64,000 nt of DNA, taken from positions 1-64,000 of the forward strand of contig CBDCFC010000018.1 of assembly GCA_965215945.1 (NCBI GenBank), in the 5' to 3' direction. The stretch comes from JAHEKD01 sp965215945. GTDB lineage: Bacteria > Pseudomonadota > Gammaproteobacteria > Arenicellales > JAHEKD01. The notes beneath the pieces were generated by a model. That model did not search any database, was not told the DNA's origin, and saw nothing but the letters and a program-made list of their open reading frames with translations. Below are positions 1-8,774 of this stretch, in pieces. Position 1 is the first letter of the stretch; each line of letters begins with the position of its first letter. Both the position numbers and the translations under genes were made by a program.

Positions 1-138
1 CCCCCAAATCAAACCGGTCGCATAGCATACGAGTGCCAGCAGCCCCGTCCATTTGAGATGACGACCGGCAAAATGATAAAAATATACCGGTGAACCCAGT
101 TGGTGCCACCAACGTTTGATTGATTGATAAACGCTCAT
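1..138 (-). CDS. ccmC: Heme exporter protein CcmC, N-terminal fragment (cut by window edge)
   Basis: Reading the minus strand from an ATG at 138 gives 46 residues with no stop before the window edge. The start (MSVYQSIKRWWHQLGSPVYF) and the following first membrane segment match the N terminus of CcmC, which in this family begins with a basic/aromatic stretch, a QLGSP-type motif and then a hydrophobic helix. CcmC is an inner-membrane protein of the cytochrome c maturation system that loads heme onto the chaperone CcmE. Only the first helix is visible, so the WWD heme domain cannot be checked. It lies 67 bases downstream of the OmpA/BON gene on the same strand and has no strong ribosome binding site. 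Confidence 0.72.
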   Translation of the reverse strand, partial: MSVYQSIKRWWHQLGSPVYFYHFAGRHLKWTGLLALVCYATGLIWG

Positions 139-205
139 AAGAGCGCTAAATTTTAACCGAAATTCGGCTTTTCGCTACGAATTAATAGAGGTTTGTAGAG
201 TAATG

Positions 206-868
206 CTAGCGAATTTTAATTTCGATACGTTCGTTGAGTGACCGATTTTCATCGCTGTTGTTTTGAGCGATTGGGAACGCCGCACCCATGCCAACTGCGG
301 CAATAGAACGGTTGTTAAACCCTAAATTATTATTGAAATAGTTGAGCAAAGCTGATGAACGTGATTCGCTGACTTGAATGTTTTCGTCAACATTATTTTC
401 GTTACTTGTGTGAGCGACAATCAGTAATCTGGCATCAGGACAAAGCCACAGGGAGTTCGCTATCTGCCGCAATAATTCATGGCTTGCTGAATCAATTTGT
501 GAATTTTGTTTAGCAAATTGCACCTCATTTTCAGCTAATAGCGAATCTACTTTTTGTTGGCATTGTTCCATGGTCAATGGCCGAGAAATTTTGACCTTGC
601 TGGTCACTGTGTTGACACCTTGAACTTTGGTGAGTTGACTAATCAACAATTTGTGGTTTTCATTATCAACGGTTTGGCCGGTGATTAGAACATTATTATC
701 TTCAATATCAATGTTTGCCCAGTATGCATTTAAGTTTTGCTGGACGCTTTTGATGTTTTCAGTTAATTCATTTTTTAGTAATCGGTCCTGAAACTTAATC
801 CCGCCGAAAACCGCTAAAACGGCAACCGTAAGACCGACACAAGCCCAAATTACAATTTTTTGCGACAT
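206..868 (-). CDS. Membrane-anchored BON/OmpA-domain envelope protein
   Basis: 220 residues. An N-terminal hydrophobic segment (about residues 5-24) is an uncleaved anchor or signal sequence. Residues about 35-95 look like a BON domain (a short region with an ITGQTVDNENH turn and a VQGVNTVTSKV end), a fold linked to phospholipid or envelope binding. Residues about 110-220 form an OmpA-like peptidoglycan-binding domain, shown by the SESRSSALLNYF and NRSLNERIEIKI motifs, the latter being the conserved R-x2-N-R-R/E-type C-terminal end. A likely role is tethering the inner membrane or periplasm to peptidoglycan. The nfi gene lies upstream on the same strand and ccmC downstream. The exact function is not known. 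Confidence 0.7.
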   Translation of the reverse strand: MSQKIVIWACVGLTVAVLAVFGGIKFQDRLLKNELTENIKSVQQNLNAYWANIDIEDNNVLITGQTVDNENHKLLISQLTKVQGVNTVTSKVKISRPLTMEQCQQKVDSLLAENEVQFAKQNSQIDSASHELLRQIANSLWLCPDARLLIVAHTSNENNVDENIQVSESRSSALLNYFNNNLGFNNRSIAAVGMGAAFPIAQNNSDENRSLNERIEIKIR

Positions 869-962
869 AGGAGTATATAAATTAAGTTCGATTAAACATT
901 ATAAATATTTATTCACGAATTTAAATGATTGAAATGTAAACAATTACTTCATATTCTATTGA

Positions 963-1628
963 CTATCCTGAGACGATTTTGTGAGCATGGCGGGTGGTTT
1001 CGGGGATTCGAAATTTTGGGCAACATTTTAAAACCCACTCACTAGCTGTTTCGAACGAAATTCGATGACCTGGGGAAACAAAAAGTGGTTTGGTGTTTTG
1101 CCGAGTGCGTAAAACGGTACCGATTCTTTTACCATCAGCAATTAACTGAGATTGTGAACCTTTTGAAGGCTTTGGCTCTGTATATTTGCCAAATAATCTG
1201 GATTTAGCTGCTCCGATTGCCGGTATATCGATTACTGTTCCCAAATGACAAGCCAAACCGAATTTTCGCGGGTGTGCAATACCCTGGCCATCACAAATTA
1301 GTAAATCAGGTTTTATCATCAATTTACTATAGGCTTCTAGCAAAACCGGGACTTCACGAAAGGATAAATATCCCGGCACATATGGAAAAATGACTTTTCG
1401 TTGACTGGTCTGTGTTTCCAGTAAATTAAAATCCGGATAACTTAAAACAGCAATGGCACCCAATGCCATTTGATTATTGTTTTTAAACCCAACGTCCAGT
1501 CCGGCAATAGTGCTTATTTCTCCAAAATCGTCAACTAAACGGACTTGATTGGCTAAATTTGTTTGAATTGCTTTGGCATGATTGAGGTCGATTGATTCGA
1601 TTTTATTAATTTGTGCTTCAAAATTCAT
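963..1628 (-). CDS. nfi: Endonuclease V (deoxyinosine 3' endonuclease)
   Basis: 221 residues, the usual length for Nfi. The enzyme nicks DNA one base 3' of deoxyinosine and starts repair of deaminated adenine. Family motifs visible: the catalytic aspartate in AGLDVGF (near residue 45), the FPYVPGYLSFRE segment (the YxPGxLxFRE wedge that reads the lesion), the second acidic motif LICDGQGIAHPR, and the conserved GAAKSRLFG. The start is ATG at 1628. It is divergent from dapB with only 41 bases between start codons, so promoters must overlap the coding ends or be packed into that gap. Confidence 0.95.
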   Translation of the reverse strand: MNFEAQINKIESIDLNHAKAIQTNLANQVRLVDDFGEISTIAGLDVGFKNNNQMALGAIAVLSYPDFNLLETQTSQRKVIFPYVPGYLSFREVPVLLEAYSKLMIKPDLLICDGQGIAHPRKFGLACHLGTVIDIPAIGAAKSRLFGKYTEPKPSKGSQSQLIADGKRIGTVLRTRQNTKPLFVSPGHRISFETASEWVLKCCPKFRIPETTRHAHKIVSG

Positions 1629-1669
1629 TCGACGATTTATAATCTGTTATAAATTCTGGAGAATAACAC

Positions 1670-2467
1670 ATGATCAATGTAGCAATCAGCGGTGCATCTG
1701 GAAAGATGGGAATGACTCTTATTAACTCGGTTTTAAATCAAGAGGACTTGACATTAACAGCTGCAATTGACCACCCGCAAAGTGAAGTGTTAGGTAAAGA
1801 TGCAGCAACAATACCAGGTCAGGATGCCTGTGGTATAGAAGTTAGTGCACAGCTTGACAATAATTTTGATGTATTGATTGATTTCACTCGCCCGGAAGCC
1901 ACCATGAATTACCTTCGGTATTGTTTAGATAATAATAAGGCAATAGTTATTGGAACAACCGGCTTTACTCCGGACCAGTTACAGCAGTTAGATGAGGCGG
2001 GCAAACAAATCAAGATAATGCGGGCGCCGAATATGAGTGTTGGTGTTAATTTATCGTTTAAATTGATGCAAATGGCCGCACAAGCCCTGGGTGAAGATGC
2101 AGATGTGGAAATCATTGAAGCCCATCACAAGCATAAAGTTGACGCGCCGTCGGGAACCGCCATAGCCATGGGTGAGTTAATTGCCACGGAGCTGGGTCGT
2201 GATCTTCAGTACGATGGCGTTTTTGCTCGCCATGGTCATACAGGGGAGCGTAAACCTGAGCAAATCGGTTTTTCTGTAATTCGCGCCGGCGATATTGTCG
2301 GTGAACATACGGCCATGTTTGCACTGGATGGTGAACGCATAGAAATCACTCATAAAGCGGCTAATCGCAATATTTATGCAAGCGGAGCACTGCGTGCTGC
2401 CAGGTGGTTGGTAGGGCAATCAACAGCAGGTTTATATAATATGGAAAATGTGCTTGGACTAGGTTGA
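1670..2467 (+). CDS. dapB: 4-hydroxy-tetrahydrodipicolinate reductase
   Basis: 265 residues, normal for DapB, the NAD(P)H-dependent reductase of the diaminopimelate/lysine pathway that feeds peptidoglycan. The N terminus has the dinucleotide-binding GASGKMG motif. The substrate/catalytic segment EAHHKHKVDAPSGTA is intact with its His and Lys. A good Shine-Dalgarno (GGAGA) precedes the ATG by about 8 bases. A TATAAT hexamer at 1638-1643 could serve as a -10 box, but I see no good -35 at the right distance. Lies upstream of carAB as in pseudomonads, separated by a terminator-like hairpin. Confidence 0.97.
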   Translation: MINVAISGASGKMGMTLINSVLNQEDLTLTAAIDHPQSEVLGKDAATIPGQDACGIEVSAQLDNNFDVLIDFTRPEATMNYLRYCLDNNKAIVIGTTGFTPDQLQQLDEAGKQIKIMRAPNMSVGVNLSFKLMQMAAQALGEDADVEIIEAHHKHKVDAPSGTAIAMGELIATELGRDLQYDGVFARHGHTGERKPEQIGFSVIRAGDIVGEHTAMFALDGERIEITHKAANRNIYASGALRAARWLVGQSTAGLYNMENVLGLG

Positions 2468-2533
2468 ATCGCACAGCATTTAACACTAGAATCACCCCTC
2501 AGCATGAAGTCGCTGAAAACGAAAAAATTCATC

Positions 2534-2561
2534 GGAGAAGCCATTGGGCTTCTCCTTTTTT
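2534..2561 (+). terminator. Rho-independent terminator or carA leader attenuator
   Basis: A 9-bp perfect stem (GGAGAAGCC 2534-2542, GGCTTCTCC 2547-2555) with the 4-base loop ATTG, followed by six T. It lies between dapB and carA, only 34 bases before the carA start. It can terminate dapB transcripts. Because it sits just in front of carA it may instead be the attenuator of a carAB leader. I see no convincing leader peptide in the 66 bases before it. Confidence 0.85.
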
Positions 2562-2595
2562 GTATACCAACGCCACTGACCAGATGGAGACCTAA

Positions 2596-3732
2596 TTGAG
2601 CCAGCAGGCGATACTTGCATTAGCCGACGGGACTATATTCAAAGGCAAATCATTTGGTGCAAATACAACAACTGTTGGTGAGGTGGTTTTCAATACTTCC
2701 ATTACCGGTTATCAGGAGATTCTTACCGATCCTTCTTATGCCAAGCAGTTTGTAACGCTGACTTACCCGCATATTGGCAATACCGGCACTAATTCAGAAG
2801 ACGTTGAATCGAGTCAAATATTTGCCTGCGGGCTGATTGTCCGAAATGTCCCTCATCAGGCCAGCAGTTGGCGTAATCAACTCAATTTATCCGGTTACTT
2901 GAAGCGGCATAATATTCCCGGCATTTCTGAGATCGACACTCGTAAGTTAACGCGCTTGATTCGGGAACAGGGGGCACAATCAGGTTGTTTAATGGCGGGT
3001 GAAGCTGTCAATGAAGAGCAAGCTTTGAAGCTGGCACGCGAATTTCCGGGTATGAAAGGCCTTGATTTAGCCAAGCAAGTATCAACAAAAGATAATTATA
3101 GTTGGTCTGAAGGTTGTTGGAATTTAGAAAAAGGCTATCAAACTCCAGACGAAAAGCCTCAATTTAATATAGCAGCTTATGACTTTGGGATAAAGCACAA
3201 TATTCTGCGGTTATTGGTCGAACAGGGCTGTGATATCACCGTTTATCCGGCTCAGACTCCGGCTAGGGTGATTTTACAAAACAATTATGATGGTGTCTTT
3301 CTTTCCAATGGCCCGGGTGATCCGCAGCCCTGTGATTATGCGATACAGGCGATAAAAGAATTACTGGATGCTGACATTCCCATTTTTGGAATCTGTTTGG
3401 GGCATCAATTATTAGCTCTAGCGTCGGGAGCTAAAACCATGAAAATGAAATTTGGACATCATGGTGCCAATCATCCGGTCAAAGATTTAAAAAGCGGCCA
3501 GGTTGTAATTACCAGTCAGAATCATGGTTTTGCGGTCAGTGAGGACGATCTCCCAGATTATTTGCGGGTAACTCATTGCTCGCTTTTTGATGGTACGAAT
3601 CAAGGATTAGAGCGAACTGATAAACCGGCTTTTTCATTCCAAGGCCACCCGGAGGCCAGTCCAGGTCCACAGGACATTCAATACCTATTTGAGCGATTCA
3701 GTCAAATGATGCTGGATAACAAGAAAAGTTAA
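2596..3732 (+). CDS. carA: Carbamoyl-phosphate synthase small (glutaminase) subunit
   Basis: 378 residues, full length. CarA hydrolyses glutamine and passes ammonia to CarB for carbamoyl phosphate, the precursor of pyrimidines and arginine. The N-terminal half is the CPSase small-chain domain. The C-terminal half is a class I glutamine amidotransferase with the nucleophile Cys267 in FGICLGHQLLALA and the His/Glu pair in SFQGHPEASPGP. The start is TTG at 2596, with GGAGA 5 bases upstream; no in-frame ATG nearby gives the expected N terminus. carB starts 2 bases after the stop, so the two are translationally linked. Confidence 0.97.
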   Translation: MSQQAILALADGTIFKGKSFGANTTTVGEVVFNTSITGYQEILTDPSYAKQFVTLTYPHIGNTGTNSEDVESSQIFACGLIVRNVPHQASSWRNQLNLSGYLKRHNIPGISEIDTRKLTRLIREQGAQSGCLMAGEAVNEEQALKLAREFPGMKGLDLAKQVSTKDNYSWSEGCWNLEKGYQTPDEKPQFNIAAYDFGIKHNILRLLVEQGCDITVYPAQTPARVILQNNYDGVFLSNGPGDPQPCDYAIQAIKELLDADIPIFGICLGHQLLALASGAKTMKMKFGHHGANHPVKDLKSGQVVITSQNHGFAVSEDDLPDYLRVTHCSLFDGTNQGLERTDKPAFSFQGHPEASPGPQDIQYLFERFSQMMLDNKKS

Positions 3733-3734
3733 TA

Positions 3735-6700
3735 ATGCCTAAACGTGAAGATATAAACAGTATCATGATCATCGGTGCAGGACCGATCATAATCGGTCAG
3801 GCCTGCGAATTTGATTATTCAGGTGTGCAGGCATGCAAAGCACTTAAGTCAGAGGGTTACAGAGTAATTCTGGTTAACTCTAACCCGGCAACGATCATGA
3901 CTGATCCCGGTTTTGCCGATGCAACCTACATCGAACCGATTGAATGGAAAACGGTTGCCAAAATAATTGAAAAAGAGCGCCCTGATGCTATTTTGCCGAC
4001 CATGGGGGGACAAACCGGGCTGAACTGCGCTCTGGATTTAGCCTTTAATGGTGTGCTTGAAAAATTCAACGTTGAAATGATCGGCGCCGATAAGCAGGCT
4101 ATAGATAAAGCCGAGGACCGAGAAAAGTTTCAGGTTGCGATGCGAAATATTGGGCTCGAAATAGCCAGAGGGGAAGTTGCGCATTCGATGGAGCAAGCCT
4201 ACGAGATACAGAAAAAACTCGGCTATCCGGTGATTATCCGGCCCTCGTTTACCCTAGGAGGAACCGGCGGTGGTGTGGCTTATAACAGAAGTGAGTTCAC
4301 GACTATCTGTGAGCGAGGACTCGATGCATCGCCCACCAACGAGCTATTGATCGAAGAATCCATTATCGGCTGGAAAGAATTTGAAATGGAGGTGGTACGG
4401 GATCACAAAGACAATTGCATTATTGTCTGCTCGATTGAAAATTTCGATGCCATGGGGGTGCATACTGGTGATTCGATTACTGTAGCGCCAGCTCAGACAT
4501 TAACTGATAAAGAGTACCAACTTATGCGTAATGCCAGCATAGCTGTGTTGCGCGAAATTGGTGTTGATACAGGGGGGTCTAACGTTCAATTCGCAATTAA
4601 TCCTGAAGATGGGCGTATGATTGTGATTGAAATGAATCCGCGAGTTTCGCGCTCATCCGCTTTGGCGTCGAAGGCGACGGGTTTTCCGATCGCTAAGGTA
4701 GCAGCTAAACTGGCGGTTGGTTATACACTGGATGAGCTCAGCAACGACATTACTGGTGGTGCAACCCCAGCATCATTCGAACCGTCCATTGACTATGTAG
4801 TAACTAAGATTCCCCGCTTTGATTTTGAAAAGTTCCCCAACGCTGATGCGACGTTGACCAGTCAAATGAAATCAGTTGGCGAAGTCATGGCGATTGGACG
4901 CACTTTTCAGGAATCACTACAAAAAGCGATTCGCAGCCTTGAGATTGGCAGTTATGGCTTTGAATCGCAAATGCAGGTCACGGATGCAGAATCCAAATCA
5001 GAGCTGAGGCGACGACTTAAAATTCCTGGTGCCACGCGGCTTTGGTATCTTGCTGATGCGCTACGGTCAGACATGTCAATTGATCAAATTTATGCGATAA
5101 CTGGAATCGACCCCTGGTTTTTGGCTGAAATTAACGATTTAATTGAAGAAGAAAATTCTCTCAAAAACAGTGACTTAGAAAGCTTATCTTCTAAATTACT
5201 TTATGAACTAAAACGCAAAGGTTTTGCAGATGCTCGCTTGGCTGAGTTATTAAACGCCACAGAAAAACAAATTCGCGATTTCAGGCATAAAAATAATATC
5301 AGACCTGTTTACAAGCGAGTCGATTCCTGTGCAGCCGAATTTGCCACGCCCACAGCATATATGTATTCGACTTATGAGGATGAGTGTGAGTCGCAGCCGA
5401 CTGATGTTGATAAAATTATTGTTTTAGGTGGTGGGCCAAATCGAATAGGTCAGGGTATTGAATTCGATTACTGTTGTGTTCACGCGTCCCTGGCGCTTAA
5501 AGAAAATGATTATCAAACCATCATGGTTAACTGTAATCCGGAAACAGTTTCAACCGATTATGATACCTCTGATCGACTTTACTTCGAGCCATTGACACTG
5601 GAAGATGTGCTGGAAATAGTTCATAAGGAAAATCCAAACGGTATTATTGTTCAATATGGAGGCCAAACACCATTAAAACTTGCCCGACCACTTGAAGCTG
5701 AAGGAGCGCCGATTGTCGGCACGTCACCAGAATCCATTCATCAGGCAGAAGATCGTGAGTTTTTTCAAAAATTATTAAACGATCTGGGTTTATTACAGCC
5801 ACCTAATCGCACTGCCACTAATGCGCGAGAGGCGATAAAGCTGGCTGATGAAATCGGTTACCCATTGGTGGTTCGACCGTCTTATGTATTGGGTGGTCGA
5901 GCAATGGAAATTGTTCATAACAGTGAAGCTTTGACTGATTACATGAATCGCGCGATTAATGTTTCCAATGAATCCCCGGTTTTATTAGATCGTTTCCTCA
6001 ATGATGCCATTGAGGTGGATGTTGATGCACTGTGTGATGGTGAAACGGTGTTAATAGGTGGAATCATGCAGCACATTGAAGAAGCCGGAGTCCATTCGGG
6101 TGATTCCGCCTGTTCATTGCCGCCATATAGTTTATCCCAAGAATTGCAGGATGAACTGCGTCGCCAAACCGAAAAACTGGCACAGGCCATTGGAGTACGT
6201 GGGTTAATGAATATCCAGTTTGCGATCAAAGGTGATGATATATATGTCCTCGAAGTGAATCCACGGGCCTCGCGAACGGCGCCATTTGTATCCAAAGCCA
6301 CTTCAAGGCCATTAGCAAAAATTGGCGCATTGTGTATGGTGGGGCAATCGTTACAGCAACAGAACCAAACCCAAGAGATTGTTCCTTCTTACTTCAGTGT
6401 CAAAGAAGCAGTTTTTCCGTTTATTAAATTTCCGGGCGTGGATACTGTATTGGGTCCGGAAATGAAAAGTACCGGTGAAGTGATGGGGATCGGACAAAGT
6501 TTTGGGGAGGCTTTTGGTAAAGCCGTTTTGGCTGCTGGTTGGGGTGTGCCACTAACAGGTAAAGCACTGATTAGTGTTCGTGATCAGGATAAACCTGAAG
6601 CGATTGAGGTCAGTCGTTATTTATCCGACAATGGCTTTGAATTATATGCCACTCCAGGTACTGCCGATGCTCTGATACAAGCAGGAATTGCGGCCAAATC

Positions 6701-6947
6701 TGTCAATAAAGTGGCCGATGGACGCCCTCACGTAGTTGATTTAATCAAGAATAATGAAGTAAATTTGATAGTTAACACAACATCGGGAAAGCAAAGCCTG
6801 GCTGACTCGTATACTATTAGGCGTGAAGCGCTTGACCATAAGATGACATACTATACGACAATGGCTGGCGCAAAGGCGGCTTGTGAAGCCCATAAAATGA
6901 GCAATGAAACACAGGTAAATTGCTTACAAGAGCTACACAAAGCCTAG
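3735..6947 (+). CDS. carB: Carbamoyl-phosphate synthase large subunit
   Basis: 1070 residues, the standard length. It contains two homologous ATP-grasp halves: residues about 1-400 (carboxyphosphate) and about 550-935 (carbamate phosphorylation), joined by an oligomerisation region. The C-terminal MGS-like allosteric domain spans about residues 940-1070. Visible signature elements are IMIIGAGPIIIGQACEFDYSG in the first half, VLGGGPNRIGQGIEFDYC in the second, and the paired EMNPRVSRSSAL and EVNPRASRTAPF ATP-grasp motifs. It acts in the cytoplasm with CarA. The stop lies 17 bases before the greA start. Confidence 0.98.
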   Translation: MPKREDINSIMIIGAGPIIIGQACEFDYSGVQACKALKSEGYRVILVNSNPATIMTDPGFADATYIEPIEWKTVAKIIEKERPDAILPTMGGQTGLNCALDLAFNGVLEKFNVEMIGADKQAIDKAEDREKFQVAMRNIGLEIARGEVAHSMEQAYEIQKKLGYPVIIRPSFTLGGTGGGVAYNRSEFTTICERGLDASPTNELLIEESIIGWKEFEMEVVRDHKDNCIIVCSIENFDAMGVHTGDSITVAPAQTLTDKEYQLMRNASIAVLREIGVDTGGSNVQFAINPEDGRMIVIEMNPRVSRSSALASKATGFPIAKVAAKLAVGYTLDELSNDITGGATPASFEPSIDYVVTKIPRFDFEKFPNADATLTSQMKSVGEVMAIGRTFQESLQKAIRSLEIGSYGFESQMQVTDAESKSELRRRLKIPGATRLWYLADALRSDMSIDQIYAITGIDPWFLAEINDLIEEENSLKNSDLESLSSKLLYELKRKGFADARLAELLNATEKQIRDFRHKNNIRPVYKRVDSCAAEFATPTAYMYSTYEDECESQPTDVDKIIVLGGGPNRIGQGIEFDYCCVHASLALKENDYQTIMVNCNPETVSTDYDTSDRLYFEPLTLEDVLEIVHKENPNGIIVQYGGQTPLKLARPLEAEGAPIVGTSPESIHQAEDREFFQKLLNDLGLLQPPNRTATNAREAIKLADEIGYPLVVRPSYVLGGRAMEIVHNSEALTDYMNRAINVSNESPVLLDRFLNDAIEVDVDALCDGETVLIGGIMQHIEEAGVHSGDSACSLPPYSLSQELQDELRRQTEKLAQAIGVRGLMNIQFAIKGDDIYVLEVNPRASRTAPFVSKATSRPLAKIGALCMVGQSLQQQNQTQEIVPSYFSVKEAVFPFIKFPGVDTVLGPEMKSTGEVMGIGQSFGEAFGKAVLAAGWGVPLTGKALISVRDQDKPEAIEVSRYLSDNGFELYATPGTADALIQAGIAAKSVNKVADGRPHVVDLIKNNEVNLIVNTTSGKQSLADSYTIRREALDHKMTYYTTMAGAKAACEAHKMSNETQVNCLQELHKA

Positions 6948-6964
6948 TCAACATTGAGATAAAA

Positions 6965-7441
6965 ATGAATAGAATTTTACTGACGACAACAGGCGCGGAA
7001 AAACTTCGCGCAGAATTAAAAAAATTAAAATCGGAAGATCGACCGCAGATTATCGAGGCAATAGCCGAAGCACGTGCACATGGCGACTTATCTGAAAATG
7101 CTGAATATAGCGCTGCCAAAGAACAGCAGGGTTTTATAGAAGGCCGTATAAGAGAGCTAGAATCATTGCTTCCTAGTGCTGAAATTATTGATCCATCCAC
7201 ACTGGACGCACAGGGCCGAGTTGTATTCGGTTCGACAGTTGAATTGTTTGAGGAAGAAACTGAAACTGAAGTTTCTTATCAAATTGTCGGTGATCAGGAA
7301 GCCGATCTGCAACAGGGCCAAATATCATTGGGTTCTCCCATCGCTCGCGCTTTGATAGGCAAAGAAGAAGGCGAAGAAGTTACCGTGCAAGCTCCAGGCG
7401 GTGAAAAACTTTACGAAATATTGAAGGTTAGTTATATCTAG
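6965..7441 (+). CDS. greA: Transcription elongation factor GreA
   Basis: 158 residues, identical in length to E. coli GreA. The factor enters the RNA polymerase secondary channel and stimulates cleavage of backtracked RNA. The N-terminal coiled coil (about residues 1-75) carries the tip acidic motif DLSENAEY with the two catalytic acids. The C-terminal FKBP-like domain has the ISLGSPIARALIG signature. An in-frame extension upstream to 6920 overlaps carB and does not match the family, so the ATG at 6965 is chosen. It sits directly behind carB, a common arrangement in this class. Confidence 0.97.
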   Translation: MNRILLTTTGAEKLRAELKKLKSEDRPQIIEAIAEARAHGDLSENAEYSAAKEQQGFIEGRIRELESLLPSAEIIDPSTLDAQGRVVFGSTVELFEEETETEVSYQIVGDQEADLQQGQISLGSPIARALIGKEEGEEVTVQAPGGEKLYEILKVSYI

Positions 7442-7494
7442 TCCAGTCCCTGTGCCGGGATCTGTTTGAGATAGTACGAGTCGATTCAAGAAGA

Positions 7495-7513
7495 CCCCGT
7501 GACGAGCACGGGG
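7495..7513. terminator. GC-rich hairpin between convergent greA and yhbY
   Basis: A perfect 7-bp stem, CCCCGTG (7495-7501) with CACGGGG (7507-7513), loop ACGAG. It lies between the convergent ends of greA and yhbY. There is no T-run on the plus side; on the minus side the stem is followed by a pyrimidine-rich TCTTCTT. A two-way transcription stop is the likely role but is not certain. Confidence 0.45.
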
Positions 7514-7582
7514 CAGGTAAGCACGGGAAATAACTAACCTGACTATCCTTAATTGAATCCATAAGCAAAGGCAACATCTTTG

Positions 7583-7876
7583 CTACGACGGTAACTCAAT
7601 CTTCGGTTTATCACTTTCCTTATATATAACCCCAACTCGCCCAATCAATTGTACAAACTCAGATCCGGTCTGCCCGCAGATTTCATTGATTAAAAGTTTT
7701 TTATCAGCGCTATTCAAACTTGGTAGTTTTATTTTAAGTAACTCATGTGCTTCAAGTGAGCTGGAAATTTCCTTGATGACTGACTCGGTTAACCCCGCAT
7801 TACCAATTGAAACTACGACTGGTTTGTGATGTGCTAGCCCACGTAAATAGTTCTTTTGTTTGCCCGTTAATGACAT
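7583..7876 (-). CDS. yhbY: YhbY family RNA-binding protein
   Basis: 97 residues, all of it a CRS1/YhbY (CRM) domain: LTGKQKNYLRGLAHHKPVVV at the start, the conserved IGNAGLTESVIKEI and LLKIKLP segments, and the C-terminal GRVGVIYKE. YhbY associates with pre-50S ribosomal subunits in E. coli. The gene usually lies divergent from rlmE/ftsH, as here. It is transcribed towards greA. Confidence 0.93.
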   Translation of the reverse strand: MSLTGKQKNYLRGLAHHKPVVVSIGNAGLTESVIKEISSSLEAHELLKIKLPSLNSADKKLLINEICGQTGSEFVQLIGRVGVIYKESDKPKIELPS

Positions 7877-7944
7877 AATGGCGTTAAATTTAAATGTTGC
7901 TGGATTATAACGGCTAGCTTAGATAATCCAAAAAGTACTCGGAC

Positions 7945-8019
7945 GTCATTCCGAAGCAAAGCGAGGAATCTTTTCGATCAACGTTAAAGATCCTTCGTCA
8001 CTGTGCTCCTCAGGATGAC
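7945..8019. repeat. Imperfect palindrome, dispersed-repeat type
   Basis: Two diverged copies of the same sequence face each other. The left arm (7945-7973) begins GTCATTCCGAAGCAAAGCG. The right arm (7986-8019), read on the minus strand, begins GTCATCCTGAGGAGCACAG and ends GAAGGATCTTT. The two align over most of their length, with a short spacer. Sequences of this look are widespread intergenic repeats in many bacterial genomes. It fills most of the gap between divergent yhbY and rlmE, ending 20 bases before the rlmE start, so rlmE transcripts probably carry part of it. Confidence 0.6.
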
Positions 8020-8039
8020 AAGAAGGAATGTTGAATTAA

Positions 8040-8675
8040 ATGTCCCGACAAACACAAAAACGTAAAAAATCTAAGCAGTGGGCACAGCGCCATGTCAGCG
8101 ATGCCTATGTAAAGCAAGCCAATCAGGCTGGTTACCGTGCACGTGCCGCATTTAAATTGGAGGAGATTAATAAAAAACATAAGCTGATCAAGCCAGGAAT
8201 GCGAGTTCTCGATCTGGGTGCAGCACCAGGAAGCTGGAGTCAACTGAGTTCACAAGTAACGGGCTCTAACGGACTTGTAATAGCCGTTGACTTATTACCT
8301 ATAAACCCTATCGAAAACATCAAAATCATCCAAGGAGATTTTTGCGACCAAGCTGTCCAAAACCAAATCATCAATCTTTTGGGTAATAAACCTGCTGATT
8401 TAGTTTTGTCTGACATGTCACCTGATTTGACTGGAATCCGAATCACCGATCAGGCCAATATGGAGGAATTACTGCATAGCATTATTGATTCGTTGGATAT
8501 ATTTCTTCGTCCGGGCGGCAATTTGGTGATAAAAGTCTTTGAAGGTCAAATGCTGGCTGAATTAAGAAAAGCACTTAACTCGTTGTTTCAAAAGATAATT
8601 AGCATGAAACCTGAGGCATCTCGCAAACAGTCACGTGAATTTTATCTGTTAGCGCGGAATTATAAGTCCAGCTAA
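8040..8675 (+). CDS. rlmE: 23S rRNA (uridine-2552-2'-O)-methyltransferase
   Basis: 211 residues, matching RlmE/RrmJ (209 in E. coli). The enzyme methylates U2552 in the peptidyl-transferase A loop at a late stage of 50S assembly. The basic N terminus (SRQTQKRKKSKQWAQRH) contacts rRNA. The SAM motif is VLDLGAAPGSWSQ. The catalytic K-D-K-E set is represented by RAAFKLEEI, VLSDMSPDLTG, and VIKVFEGQ. Next to ftsH as in E. coli. No clear Shine-Dalgarno is seen; the start lies just after the palindromic repeat. Confidence 0.96.
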   Translation: MSRQTQKRKKSKQWAQRHVSDAYVKQANQAGYRARAAFKLEEINKKHKLIKPGMRVLDLGAAPGSWSQLSSQVTGSNGLVIAVDLLPINPIENIKIIQGDFCDQAVQNQIINLLGNKPADLVLSDMSPDLTGIRITDQANMEELLHSIIDSLDIFLRPGGNLVIKVFEGQMLAELRKALNSLFQKIISMKPEASRKQSREFYLLARNYKSS

Positions 8676-8697
8676 TTGCAACTATAACGTTGTATTC

Positions 8698-8732
8698 GGG
8701 GTCTAATCATAGGAAAATCATTAATCTGACCC
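8698..8732. repeat. Short REP-like palindrome (GGGGTC...GACCC)
   Basis: GGGGTCTAATCAT at the left and ATTAATCTGACCC at the right are imperfect inverted copies separated by a few bases. This GGGGTCAGATTAAT-type palindrome resembles REP sequences mobilised by REP-associated tyrosine transposases, but no such transposase is in this window. It lies in the rlmE-ftsH gap, about 23 bases after the rlmE stop. Confidence 0.45.
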
Positions 8733-8774
8733 TATATATTTAGATAACACTGCAAACATTTAGCGAGTAGCAAT

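Noticed and set aside
2565..2575. The 11-mer GCGTTGGTATA (minus strand) near carA, identical to part of the left inverted end at 14300-14310
   Set aside because: The match does not extend into the flanks, and one 11-base identity between two places can occur by chance in a window of this size.
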